A stretch of DNA of 64,000 nt from JADFRG01 sp048054495 (GTDB lineage Bacteria; Chloroflexota; Anaerolineae; Anaerolineales; E44-bin32): contig JBGMQN010000054.1 in assembly GCA_048054495.1 (NCBI GenBank), forward strand, positions 5,614 through 69,613, given 5' to 3'. The notes beneath the pieces were generated by a model that did not search any database, was not told where the DNA came from, and worked only from the letters and a program-made list of their open reading frames with translations. Position numbers and translations under genes: made by a program. Shown here in pieces: positions 52,311-60,994 of this stretch. Position 1 is the stretch's first letter. Every line of letters begins with the position of its first letter.

Positions 52311-53324
52311 TTGACACTCAACATCGGTCTGATCGGGGCAGGCAGGATCGGTCGTCTCCACGCCGAGAATTTGGCGAATCGGATCCCAAACGCTCGGTTA
52401 GCGGCCGTCGCCGACATCGATCTTGAAGCAGCAGAATCCTTGGCCGCTGATTTGAATGTAGAGACGGCGGTTGAGCATTATGCCCAATTGCTCGAGCACG
52501 CAGATCTTCAGGCGGTCGCGATCTGCTCTGCGACCGATACACATGCGCAGATCATCACGGAGGCCGCCGTCGCGGGCAAGCACATCTTCTGCGAGAAACC
52601 GCTGGACTTCGAGCTGAGTCGTATCGATGATGCACTGGAAGCCGTCGAGGCCGCGGGAGTCAAGCTCCAAGTGGGCTTTAACCGTCGCTTCGACCCGAAC
52701 TTCCGAAAAGTGCGCGAGATGGCTACCGAGGGCAAGATCGGCGAGCCCCAGATTCTCCGGATCACGAGTCGAGACCCCGAACCGCCTCCGCTAGAGTACG
52801 TCAAGGCATCAGGTGGCATCTTCCTGGACATGACCATTCACGACTTTGACATGGCGCGCTACATCACGGGAAGCGAAGTAGAGGAGATCTACGTGATCGG
52901 CGCAGTCATGATCGATCCCAAGATTGGGGAAGTCGGAGATCTGGATACCGCGATCATCACGCTGCGCTTCGAAAACGGCGTGATCGGCACGATCGACAAT
53001 AGCCGCAAAGCGGTCTATGGATACGACCAGCGCGTGGAGCTCTTTGGCTCGGAGGGAATGATTTCCACAGAGAATGAAACTCCAGACCGGCACTCCTATA
53101 GCAATGCGGATGGAGTTCAAAAGCCGCTGCCGCTCTATTTCTTCCTCGAGCGCTACACCGAATCGTACTTGCGGGAGATGCGCTCCTTTGTGGACAGCGT
53201 TCAAAACGACACTCTCCCTGAAGTGACCGGCGCGGATGGTCGCGCACCGGTCGTGATAGGCTTGGCCGCCCGAAAGTCTTATGAGGAGAATCGGCCGGTC
53301 GCCATCAAAGAAATTACGCCGTGA
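52311..53324 (+). CDS. iolG: Inositol 2-dehydrogenase
   Basis: 337 residues from a TTG start with GGAGGA 6-7 nt upstream. Oxidises myo-inositol to 2-keto-myo-inositol with NAD+. Rossmann GLIGAGRIGRLHAENLANRI at the N terminus, CEKPLDFEL (catalytic Lys), VGFNRRFDPNFRKVREM and the C-terminal barrel with GGIFLDMTIHDFDMARYITG (His and Asp) and GYDQRVELFGSEGMISTEN are typical of IolG. It overlaps the next oxidoreductase start by 4 bp. Confidence 0.93.
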   Translation: MTLNIGLIGAGRIGRLHAENLANRIPNARLAAVADIDLEAAESLAADLNVETAVEHYAQLLEHADLQAVAICSATDTHAQIITEAAVAGKHIFCEKPLDFELSRIDDALEAVEAAGVKLQVGFNRRFDPNFRKVREMATEGKIGEPQILRITSRDPEPPPLEYVKASGGIFLDMTIHDFDMARYITGSEVEEIYVIGAVMIDPKIGEVGDLDTAIITLRFENGVIGTIDNSRKAVYGYDQRVELFGSEGMISTENETPDRHSYSNADGVQKPLPLYFFLERYTESYLREMRSFVDSVQNDTLPEVTGADGRAPVVIGLAARKSYEENRPVAIKEITP

Positions 53325-54490
53325 GCGAGACTGGACTGAGGCTGGGGGTCGTCGGCTGCGGCAATGTGACGGTCGAGCGACATATTCCTGCGGTCAACCG
53401 ACTGGATGGCGCACGCGTCGTGGCCGTGGCCGATCCGGTTGATGCGCGAGTCGCGGCCGGGCGCGCGGTCGCCGAGCTGCCCGAATCCCAAGCCTTCAGC
53501 TCGTTTTCTGCGATGGCGGATGCCTGTGAGCTGGATTACGTGCTGGTTGCCGTCCCCCCGTCGGTACGCGGAGCTATCGTCGAAGATGCATTTGAGCGTG
53601 GCCTCGATGTTCTCTCCGAGAAGCCATTAGCAACTAGTCCCTTAGAGGCTGCCAAAATGATCGAGCGGGCGCGAAGCCTCGGACGAAAATTTGGAGTGGT
53701 GCATAACTACCTGTTCTTTCCGGAGTATCGGCTTGTTCGGGAGCTGGTCGACCAAGGTGAAGTCGGTGCGCTGCGACATATCGCCACTAACTTCTTGGGT
53801 GTCCCCGACGCCCCGGGTAATGATGAATACCGACCGCGCTGGCGGCATGATCTGGACGAAGCCGGCGGCGGAGTGCTCATGGATATGATCCATGTCTTCT
53901 ACCTGGCGGAGTACCTGATGGGGGACCAGATCGCCGGCGTAAGCGCGGTCGTCGACAACTTGGGGCTGCCAAACGATCAGGTCGAGGATTTTGTGCTGGC
54001 GCACTTATACTTCCCGGAAGGCTACGTGTCGATAAATTTGAGCTGGAGCGAGGGCCCGGGGGGTTTGGAAGTTACCGGCTCAAGCGGCAGGATCCTCGCC
54101 TTCTACGAGGATTTCAAGACCGGACCCTTCTCAACTTTCGAAGACCTGACGCTGGTGAACGAGACCGGCAAAAAAGTCTACCGACCGAGGCGGGGCCAAG
54201 AAGTCATCGACGATACGTTTGATGCATTGCATCTGGATTTCTTCGAGGCGGTGAGAGACGATCGAGATCCGGTGGCCACCGCGGAAGACGGAGCCCGCAC
54301 CCTGCAAGCCGCGCTGGCTACCTACTCTTCAGGGATGTTAGGACGCCGCGTGCCGCTTCCGCTGCGGGTAGACGATCCGGTCTATCAGGAAGGCGTGGTC
54401 GGGTTGCGCCAAATTCCGCCTCATGAGTTTGACCCTCTTAGAGGGAAGCCGCTATTCGGGATGCAGCCGGTTGGAGACACAACATTATGA
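53321..54490 (+). CDS. Second Gfo/Idh/MocA-family oxidoreductase
   Basis: 389 residues starting at GTG 53321, overlapping the iolG stop by 4 bp (GTGA). Rossmann LGVVGCGNVTVERHIPAV, LSEKPLATSPLEA (catalytic Lys), and GVLMDMIHVFYLAEYLMG (His). Less like IolG than its neighbour. It may oxidise or reduce another inositol stereoisomer (for example scyllo-inositol) or an inosose, in cooperation with the isomerase that follows. Substrate unproven. Confidence 0.85.
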   Translation: MSETGLRLGVVGCGNVTVERHIPAVNRLDGARVVAVADPVDARVAAGRAVAELPESQAFSSFSAMADACELDYVLVAVPPSVRGAIVEDAFERGLDVLSEKPLATSPLEAAKMIERARSLGRKFGVVHNYLFFPEYRLVRELVDQGEVGALRHIATNFLGVPDAPGNDEYRPRWRHDLDEAGGGVLMDMIHVFYLAEYLMGDQIAGVSAVVDNLGLPNDQVEDFVLAHLYFPEGYVSINLSWSEGPGGLEVTGSSGRILAFYEDFKTGPFSTFEDLTLVNETGKKVYRPRRGQEVIDDTFDALHLDFFEAVRDDRDPVATAEDGARTLQAALATYSSGMLGRRVPLPLRVDDPVYQEGVVGLRQIPPHEFDPLRGKPLFGMQPVGDTTL

Positions 54491-55437
54491 AGATCGGACT
54501 GTTCACGGATTCGCTCGCCGACCTGGGTTTCGAAGACGCGCTGGATTGGTGCGTGTCGCAGGGGATCGAAGCGGTGGAGATTGGGACGGGAAACTTTTCC
54601 TCCTCGCCCCACTGCGATCTCGATGCGCTCTTGAGCGACAAGCAGGCTCGGGAGAAGTTTCTAGGTGCAATCCACGCGCGCGGGCTCACCCTTAGTGCAT
54701 TGAACTGCAACGGGAATTTGCTGGATCCGGATCGTGAACGGGGGGCCACGTCGAAGGAAGTATTCAACAAGACTCTGGAAGCCGCTAATCGGCTCGAGCT
54801 AGACACCATCGTTACGATGAGCGGCTGCCCGGGTGACCTCGAGGGCGGGAGCTATCCAAATTGGGTGACCTGCATCTGGCAGCCTGAATACGTCGAACTC
54901 GTGGAGAGGCAGTGGGAAGAGGTGATCGCGCCGTTCTGGATGGAAGCCGCGGAGAAAGCGCGCGGACTTGGCGTTCGGGTTGCAATCGAGATGCATCCGG
55001 GTCAGGCAGCCTATAACACGCGGTCGCTTCAAAGGTTGCGCGAGATTGGCGGTGTGGATGTGATTGGCGCGAACCTGGACCCGAGCCACCTGTTCTACCA
55101 GGGCATGGATCCGAATCTGGTCGTACGCATGCTCGGTCACGGAGCGGTGTTCCATGTGCACGCCAAAGACACTCGCCTCGACCCGCATGAAATGGCGCTT
55201 AACGGCACGCTCGACATACGACCCATGACTAAGGCCGGGGTACGGACCTGGGAGTATGTGACGCTTGGATTCGGCCACGGCGAGATATTCTGGCGAAACT
55301 TCCTTAGCACCTTGCGCATTATGGATTATGATGGCGTACTCAGCATCGAACATGAAGACCTGCTGATGAGCTCGCGGGAGGGGATTGAAAAAAGCATCGT
55401 GTTCCTGCAAGGATTGACTCCGCGTACTAACCTCTGA
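54487..55437 (+). CDS. Sugar phosphate isomerase/epimerase family protein (xylose isomerase-like TIM barrel)
   Basis: 316 residues, ATG overlapping the previous stop by 4 bp. Features: MKIGLFTDSLADLGFEDALDWCVSQGIEAVEIGTGN, LSALNCNGN, VRVAIEMHPGQAAYNT (metal Glu and His), VIGANLDPSHLFYQGMDP, FHVHAKDTRLD and SIEHEDLLMS. A metal-dependent isomerase, epimerase or dehydratase on a keto-sugar or keto-polyol. Probably inosose isomerisation, given the location at the end of the iol gene run. Confidence 0.85.
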   Translation: MKIGLFTDSLADLGFEDALDWCVSQGIEAVEIGTGNFSSSPHCDLDALLSDKQAREKFLGAIHARGLTLSALNCNGNLLDPDRERGATSKEVFNKTLEAANRLELDTIVTMSGCPGDLEGGSYPNWVTCIWQPEYVELVERQWEEVIAPFWMEAAEKARGLGVRVAIEMHPGQAAYNTRSLQRLREIGGVDVIGANLDPSHLFYQGMDPNLVVRMLGHGAVFHVHAKDTRLDPHEMALNGTLDIRPMTKAGVRTWEYVTLGFGHGEIFWRNFLSTLRIMDYDGVLSIEHEDLLMSSREGIEKSIVFLQGLTPRTNL

Positions 55438-55516
55438 TCGCTCGCGTGAGGGGTCTCCAAGCGCTACCATGGTCCGAACTCAGACCGCTTTAAAGCAAAA
55501 TTCTGAGAGCAACGAA

Positions 55517-55534
55517 GGGAGGTGGATCGCACCC
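55517..55534 (+). promoter_or_regulatory. Upstream GGAGGTG leader element of the SBP gene
   Basis: GGGAGGTGGATCGCACCC lies 61 nt before the ATG, apart from the real ribosome binding site TAAGGAGGAG. A GTG in it opens an 18-codon frame whose TAA overlaps that ribosome binding site. Confidence 0.35.
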
Positions 55535-55594
55535 AATCGGTTGTCTTTGAAACTCAGTATATAGACCCTTTATTCTTCTAAGGAGGAGAACTCG

Positions 55595-56698
55595 ATGAAG
55601 TCAGTATGGATATCAGTTGGCTTGTTGGTCGCAGGGGGCTTAGTTGCGGCTGCCTGCGCGTCGCCAACGCCGATCGTTCAGACGGTTGTAGTTGAGAGTG
55701 AGGTCCAGGTCGAGGTCACTCGAGAGGTCGAAGTCGTGGTCGAACCTACCCCGATCGGCGGCGAACTATTCCTGTACTCATGTCTGTTTGACCCACCCCA
55801 GTACGGAGTGCTGTTCGAGACCTTCAAAGCTCAGTACGGTGTCACGGTGACATGCCTGGAAATGAGCAGCGGCGAGTCGTTGGAGCGGATTCGGGCCGAG
55901 AAGGAGAACCCCCAGGCCGACGTGCTGTTTGGCAATACCAACCTGGCACACGTGAACCTGACCGCGGATGGCCTCACGGAGCCTTACAAAGGCACGGGCT
56001 GGAATAGCCTTCCCGATGGTCCGGTCAAGGATCCGGACGGTGGCTGGACAGGTTTGTATTACGGCGTAATGGGAATCGCATGCAGCCCGGAGCGGCTTGA
56101 AGAAATCGGCGCACCCTGCCCGTCATCCTGGGCAGAACTGCTCGATCCGGTCTACAAAGGCGAAATAGTCATCGCCAGCCCGGCAGCCTCGGGCACCTCA
56201 TATACGGTGTTGAGTGGACTAGCTCAACTGATGGGCGAAGATGCTGCCTTTGAGTGGTACGCGGAGTTTGATAAGAACGTGGCCCAGTACACCTCGTCCG
56301 GCAGCGCCCCCGGCAAGATGGCCGCGGCGGGTGAGTTCGCAATAGGGATCTCGTTCGCCCACGACATCCAGGTGCAGCAGCAGAAGGGTCTGCCTGTACT
56401 TCTCAATTTCGCGTCAGAAGGTGTGCCCTTTGAGGTTGGAGGTATCTCGATCATCAAGGGCGCCAAGAACCTGGCCGCAGCGCAAGCCTGGGTGGATTTC
56501 GTGTTGACTCCCGCCTTCCAGCGCTATCACAACGACGTCTACAACAGAATCCCTGTCCTTGCAGGTGTTGAGCTCAAGGAGGGTTCCTTCGGCCTCGACG
56601 ATGTCAAGCTCATCGAAGGCTACGACCCGACTGAGTGGGCCGCGGAGCGCGATAGGCTGGTTGCTCGGTGGCAGGAGGAAATCGGATCTAAGCGGTAA
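55595..56698 (+). CDS. Fbp/Afu-type ABC transporter substrate-binding lipoprotein
   Basis: 367 residues with AAGGAGGAG upstream. Signal MKSVWISVGLLVAGGLVAAAC (lipobox AAAC) and Val/Glu-rich stalk (VVVESEVQVEVTREVEVVVE). The mature part is an SBP of the iron(III)/AfuA/2-aminoethylphosphonate type: LFLYSCLFDPPQYGVLFETFKAQYG, ADVLFGNTNLAHVNL, GVMGIACSPERLEEIGAPCPSSWAELLDPVYKGEIVIA, and GISFAHDIQ. The Tyr pair that binds Fe3+ in FbpA is not evident. The downstream HAD phosphatases point to a phosphorylated organic ligand, as for AfuA. Confidence 0.87.
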   Translation: MKSVWISVGLLVAGGLVAAACASPTPIVQTVVVESEVQVEVTREVEVVVEPTPIGGELFLYSCLFDPPQYGVLFETFKAQYGVTVTCLEMSSGESLERIRAEKENPQADVLFGNTNLAHVNLTADGLTEPYKGTGWNSLPDGPVKDPDGGWTGLYYGVMGIACSPERLEEIGAPCPSSWAELLDPVYKGEIVIASPAASGTSYTVLSGLAQLMGEDAAFEWYAEFDKNVAQYTSSGSAPGKMAAAGEFAIGISFAHDIQVQQQKGLPVLLNFASEGVPFEVGGISIIKGAKNLAAAQAWVDFVLTPAFQRYHNDVYNRIPVLAGVELKEGSFGLDDVKLIEGYDPTEWAAERDRLVARWQEEIGSKR

Positions 56699-56716
56699 AT
56701 CGACCGAATTCCGCAT

Positions 56717-56739
56717 GGGGGCAGGCATAGCCTGCCCCC
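56717..56739 (+). terminator. Hairpin after the SBP gene
   Basis: Perfect 10-bp stem GGGGGCAGGC / GCCTGCCCCC with loop ATA and TTCCTTT after it. Between the SBP and permease genes it probably attenuates transcription so that SBP is made in excess. Confidence 0.8.
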
Positions 56740-56794
56740 TTCCTTTCACCGGCAGCTCACAAGCGCCCATCTCGAATCAAATCCAGACCCTTTC

Positions 56795-58681
56795 ATGGCT
56801 AAGAGCCTTACTTTAATCCACAGGATCCGCAGTCGCCGCGCACTGATCATCATTGCGGTGGTCCAGATCGTCCTTCTGACCTTCATTGCTACGTGGGTCA
56901 TGGATATCGTGATTGTGGAAGACACGCGGGAAGTAGTTGACGGAGTAGAGACGATCAGCTTTCGGCGCGAGCTGATCGGAGACCCTCTGCTTTTCGTCCT
57001 TGCGGCTATCGGTATGAGTCTGCCATTGATGTCGAGTAGGCTTCGCCGCGAACCGGTGATGATGCTCGCGGTGCAGCTCGCAATTGTCGCGCTGCTCATC
57101 TTTGTACTCTGGCCCGTGGCTCAGGTTTTTGTGGAGGGCTTTGAGGCAACCGAGGAGGGAGGGGGTTACTCGCTTGAGACCTTTCGGCGGCTATTCGCAA
57201 AGCCGATGGTGGCCCGCGCCTCTCGCAACACGATCTGGCTGGGAATAACCTCGGCCACGCTCTCGACACTGATCGGAGCGGTCGTGGCTTACGCTCTGAC
57301 GTTGACGGACATACCCTGGAAACGATTTCTGAGGATTCTGGTGGTCCTGACGTTAGTATCGCCGCCATTTGCAGTGAGCTTCGCCTTCATCCTGTTGTTT
57401 GGTCGGCGAGGACTGATCACATACGACATTCTGAGAATACGCCAGTGGACCGTCTACGGTCCCGATGGGATTATCCTCGTCCAGCTGGTCAGCAATATCC
57501 CGTTGGCCGTTCTCATTCTCATGGCCGTGTTTGCTTCCATGAACAGAGATCTCGAAGACGCGGCTGAGGATTTGGGCGCAAAGACCTTCAGGGTGCTGAG
57601 GACGATTACCTTCCCCCTGGTTACGCCGGCGCTGCTGACCGCCTGGCTGCTAAATTTCATCGCATCCATTTCAGACTTTGGCAATCCGATGTTGATTGGA
57701 GGGGGTTTTCAGCTGCTTGCCCCCCAGGCCTATATACAGCGCGTGGAGTTGTATGACCCGCAGCTCAGCGCTGCGCTTGCGATGCTGCTGGTCATCCCGG
57801 CGCTGATCGCGTTTGGATTGCAGCACCGGATCAGCAACCGAAGGTCGTACGTAACCATCACAGGAGGCGCCCGCACGGGGCACGTAAGGAAGTTGCCAGG
57901 ATTGTTTAAATGGCCCTTGTTCAGCATCGTGTTGTTCCTTGGATTGTTCAACTTGTTGCTCTACGGAGCCATCTTTGTTGGGGCGGCTGTGAAGGCCTGG
58001 GGGTTCGACTACACGCTTACGACGGATAATCTAAAGGCCCTACTCGTTACTGCCAATCAGCTTAGGAACTCCCTGGTGGTAGCGATTGGAGCCGGAATCC
58101 TGGGAGGATTTATTGGGATCATACTTGCCTGGCTGGTCAGTCGGCAACGCTTTCCCGGCCGCGGAGCGCTGGATTTCTCCGGTACCTTGATGTACGCCAT
58201 CCCCGGGACGGTGGTAGGAATCGGCTACATCATCGCCTTCAATGCCGCGCCTTATCTGCTGACTGGAACATTCTTCATCATCATCGTGGCTTATGCCTTC
58301 CGGCGCCTCCCGGTCGGCCTTAGATCTGGTGTGGCCGCCGATAAGCAAATCGATCCGTCATTGGAGGAGGCTTCGCTGGATTTGGGCGCCTCGCGCCCTC
58401 GTACGTTCGCTAAGATCACCTTCCCATTGCTTAGGACGGCGTTCCTGGCCGGAGTGATTTATATCTTTATCCGCTCGATGACCGATCTGAGCGCGGCCAT
58501 CTTTCTGAGTTCCGCCAAGACTCAGCTCTTTACCGTCCAGATGTTTAATGTGATGATCCGCGGCTCCCCAAGCGAGGCCGCAGCCTTCGCAGCCTTACTT
58601 ATCGTCATTATCTTGCTTGCCCTTGGCATTCTAGGAAGGCTCACAGGCAAGAGCTTCGTGGATGTGTTTAGGATCGCATGA
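56795..58681 (+). CDS. ABC transporter permease with two fused permease domains (FbpB type)
   Basis: 628 residues with about twelve predicted helices. Two EAA loops are present: DAAEDLGAKTFRVLRTITFPLVTPALL (first half) and EASLDLGASRPRTFAKITFPLLRTAF (second half), showing an internal duplication in which both membrane domains are on one chain, as in FbpB, AfuB and PhnU-like permeases. Its stop overlaps the ATPase start by 4 bp. Confidence 0.92.
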   Translation: MAKSLTLIHRIRSRRALIIIAVVQIVLLTFIATWVMDIVIVEDTREVVDGVETISFRRELIGDPLLFVLAAIGMSLPLMSSRLRREPVMMLAVQLAIVALLIFVLWPVAQVFVEGFEATEEGGGYSLETFRRLFAKPMVARASRNTIWLGITSATLSTLIGAVVAYALTLTDIPWKRFLRILVVLTLVSPPFAVSFAFILLFGRRGLITYDILRIRQWTVYGPDGIILVQLVSNIPLAVLILMAVFASMNRDLEDAAEDLGAKTFRVLRTITFPLVTPALLTAWLLNFIASISDFGNPMLIGGGFQLLAPQAYIQRVELYDPQLSAALAMLLVIPALIAFGLQHRISNRRSYVTITGGARTGHVRKLPGLFKWPLFSIVLFLGLFNLLLYGAIFVGAAVKAWGFDYTLTTDNLKALLVTANQLRNSLVVAIGAGILGGFIGIILAWLVSRQRFPGRGALDFSGTLMYAIPGTVVGIGYIIAFNAAPYLLTGTFFIIIVAYAFRRLPVGLRSGVAADKQIDPSLEEASLDLGASRPRTFAKITFPLLRTAFLAGVIYIFIRSMTDLSAAIFLSSAKTQLFTVQMFNVMIRGSPSEAAAFAALLIVIILLALGILGRLTGKSFVDVFRIA

Positions 58682-59763
58682 TGGCAAGCGAAGTGGGTTT
58701 TACGACAGCCTCCATCCGGCTGCAAAATCTGTCCAAGCAGTTTAAGGAAGTCCTGGCGGTCGACGACGTCACTCTGGATGTCGAACCCGGGATGTTAGTG
58801 TGCCTGCTGGGGCCCAGCGGATGTGGAAAGACAACGACCCTTCGAATGATTGCCGGCTTCGAAGACCCGACCTCGGGAAAGGTCCTTATCGGGGATGAGG
58901 ATGTCACCGAGTTGCCGCCGTATGCGCGGCCCACCGCGATGGTCTTCCAAAGCTACGCGTTGTTCCCGCATATGAGTATCTACGAGAACGTTGCCTACGG
59001 ATTGAAGGCGAGGAGGACCCCGAAGAAAGAAATCCCGGGAAAGGTGCAGGAGGCATTGGATCTAATGGAGCTGGAAGGGCAGGAAGAGAAGTCGCCCTCT
59101 CAGCTCTCCGGCGGCCAGCAGCAACGAGTGGCCCTGGCGCGGGCTTTGGTGATCCGGCCGAAAGTGCTGCTTTTTGACGAACCCCTATCGAATCTGGATG
59201 CCCAGCTGAGAGTGCGAATGCGCGGCGAGCTGCGCGAGGTGCAACGTCGCTTGGGGATCACGAGTGTGTATGTGACGCACGACCAGGAGGAGGCCTTCAG
59301 CATTGCGGATCTCGTGGCCATTATGAACCAGGGCAGATTGACCCAGCTCGGTTCGCCCATTGATCTGTACCGGAGGCCGGCCGATCGTTTCGTTGCAGAG
59401 TTTGTCGGCCTGTCAAACGTCGTGCCGGCGGAGCTCGTGGGGTCGAACGATAAGGGAGCCGATGTTCGGGTGCTTGGCCAGGTGATCCATAGCCAGCAGC
59501 CGCCTGCAAATCCGAATGCAGCTATATCCGTTGTCCTGCGACCGGAAGCGATCGGGATCACCGGTGGGGGCAAGGGGGGAATCCCCGCCCGAGTGCGCAC
59601 TCTGGCATATGTCGGACCTATACTTCGCTATACGGTAGCGGTCGAGGGGGATGGAACCGAACTTATCGTGGATCTCTCGAATCCTGCATCGGACGAGTTT
59701 TACGAAGAAGGTGCCGCGGTAAGCATCGACCTACCCAAGGAAGTCCCGGCGCTGCTCAGCTAG
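58678..59763 (+). CDS. ABC transporter ATP-binding protein (FbpC/PotA type)
   Basis: 361 residues, ATG overlapping the permease stop (ATGA). Walker A GPSGCGKTTT, VFQSYALFPHM, signature LSGGQQQRVALARAL, Walker B LLFDEPLSNLDAQLR, VTHDQEEAF, and a C-terminal TOBE domain (VVLRPEAIGI). Energises the importer formed with the SBP at 55595 and the double permease. Confidence 0.94.
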   Translation: MMASEVGFTTASIRLQNLSKQFKEVLAVDDVTLDVEPGMLVCLLGPSGCGKTTTLRMIAGFEDPTSGKVLIGDEDVTELPPYARPTAMVFQSYALFPHMSIYENVAYGLKARRTPKKEIPGKVQEALDLMELEGQEEKSPSQLSGGQQQRVALARALVIRPKVLLFDEPLSNLDAQLRVRMRGELREVQRRLGITSVYVTHDQEEAFSIADLVAIMNQGRLTQLGSPIDLYRRPADRFVAEFVGLSNVVPAELVGSNDKGADVRVLGQVIHSQQPPANPNAAISVVLRPEAIGITGGGKGGIPARVRTLAYVGPILRYTVAVEGDGTELIVDLSNPASDEFYEEGAAVSIDLPKEVPALLS

Positions 59764-59767
59764 TCAA

Positions 59768-60250
59768 GTGGCGAACCGCATCCTCGCAGTTTGCCTCGAT
59801 TTCGGAGACACGCTGGCCGACGAAGCCAGCGAGGTCAAGGACGACACACTCACAACGCTTCAAGCAGAATTGATTCCTGGCGCGGGCGAGCTTCTTCATG
59901 AGCTGAAGAGCCGCGGTTACAAGCTGGCGCTGGTTGCCGACGGTCGCCCGGGGACTTATTCCAATGTGTTGCGCCAGCACTCCGTGCATGAGCTGTTTGA
60001 TGTCTTTGCAATATCCGAGGAAGTCGGAGTTGAGAAACCGGATGCGCGAATGTTCTTGGCGGCGCTCGACGCGCTTGGAATCGAGCTCGAGGATTACGAT
60101 CGGACCGTGATGGTTGGCAATCGGCTGGATCGCGACGTCAGAGGAGCAAACGAACTGGGAATGATCAGTGTGTGGATCGATTGGTCAGGGAGGCATGCCG
60201 CTACGCCGCAGGATGAGTCAGAGGTTCCGGACTTTGCTATTCACACGCCA
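59768..60250 (+). CDS. HAD-superfamily hydrolase, 3' end lost in the assembly gap
   Basis: GTG start 4 bp after the ATPase stop, so in the transporter operon. 161 residues visible: motif I CLDFGDTLADEA, motif II region ALVADGRPGTYSN, motif III VEKPDARMF, motif IV VMVGNRLDRDVRGANELG. The second position after the nucleophile Asp is Gly, as in some HAD members. A phosphatase for the imported compound is the likely role. The frame runs into Ns at 60251, so the end is unknown, although only a short C terminus should be missing. Confidence 0.85.
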
Positions 60251-60350
60251 NNNNNNNNNNNNNNNNNNNNNNNNNNNNNNNNNNNNNNNNNNNNNNNNNN
60301 NNNNNNNNNNNNNNNNNNNNNNNNNNNNNNNNNNNNNNNNNNNNNNNNNN
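60251..60350. other. Assembly gap of 100 N, real missing sequence likely
   Basis: Unlike the other two gaps, no 55-bp duplicate flanks it. It removes the ends of two convergent genes, so the true gap size is unknown. Confidence 0.85.
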
Positions 60351-60994
60351 AGTTTGCGGTTGCTGTCCGCCAGGTGGACGTGGCCGATCTGGGTCCGGTT
60401 TTCCAGGATGGCAGCCGGAATATTCGGCTCCTCCTGCGCCATGTGAAAAAGATCCGCCACTATTCCTAGCCGATCGTGCTCCATCGGATCGATCAACGAG
60501 CTGGCCTGTCCCAGGCGGTTCAGGAGGTGGGTCTCCTCCCGGTTGACCGGCTCGACCCACAGCTGAACCTTCGCTCGGTCTGCCGCTTCGACCAGGTTCT
60601 CCAACTGTGCGCGAAGAAGCGCGCGTTCGAGCTCGATAGCAGTTTTGTAGGGTGACAAGTCTGGCAGAAGGGGGTCGAAAAAATGAGGCACATAGACAAC
60701 GCCCTGTGCACCAATCCGGCCGGCAAGCTCAATTGCCTCAGAGAGTTCGGCCATCGCTCGGGCGCGCTCTTCGGGATCCGGGTCTAAGAAGCGGGACCGC
60801 CTGCCATTATTGATCGAGCTCGCGACAACCGCCCGTTGCCCGCTCAGTCGCTCGATCTCGGATACCTGCTCTGGAAGATGTTCGCTCCAGAACTCGATGC
60901 CCTGAAGGCCGAGATCTGCGGCCTGCAGGAAGCGATCCTCGAGGGTCGGACCGGGCAACATGTCCTCCTGGATGGCGACCTTCCAATCGGTCAT
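60351..60994 (-). CDS. Sugar phosphate isomerase/epimerase family protein, C terminus lost in the gap
   Basis: 214 residues visible: VAIQEDMLPGPTLEDRFLQAADLGLQGIEFWSEHL, GAQGVVYVPHFFDPLLPDL, VQLWVEPVNREETHLLN (metal Glu), LGIVADLFHMAQEE, and IGHVHLADSNRK (metal His) just before the Ns. About 50 residues with the last metal Glu should be missing. ATG overlaps the stop of the upstream HAD gene by 4 bp, so both are one transcript. It converges on the HAD gene from the other side of the gap. Confidence 0.85.
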
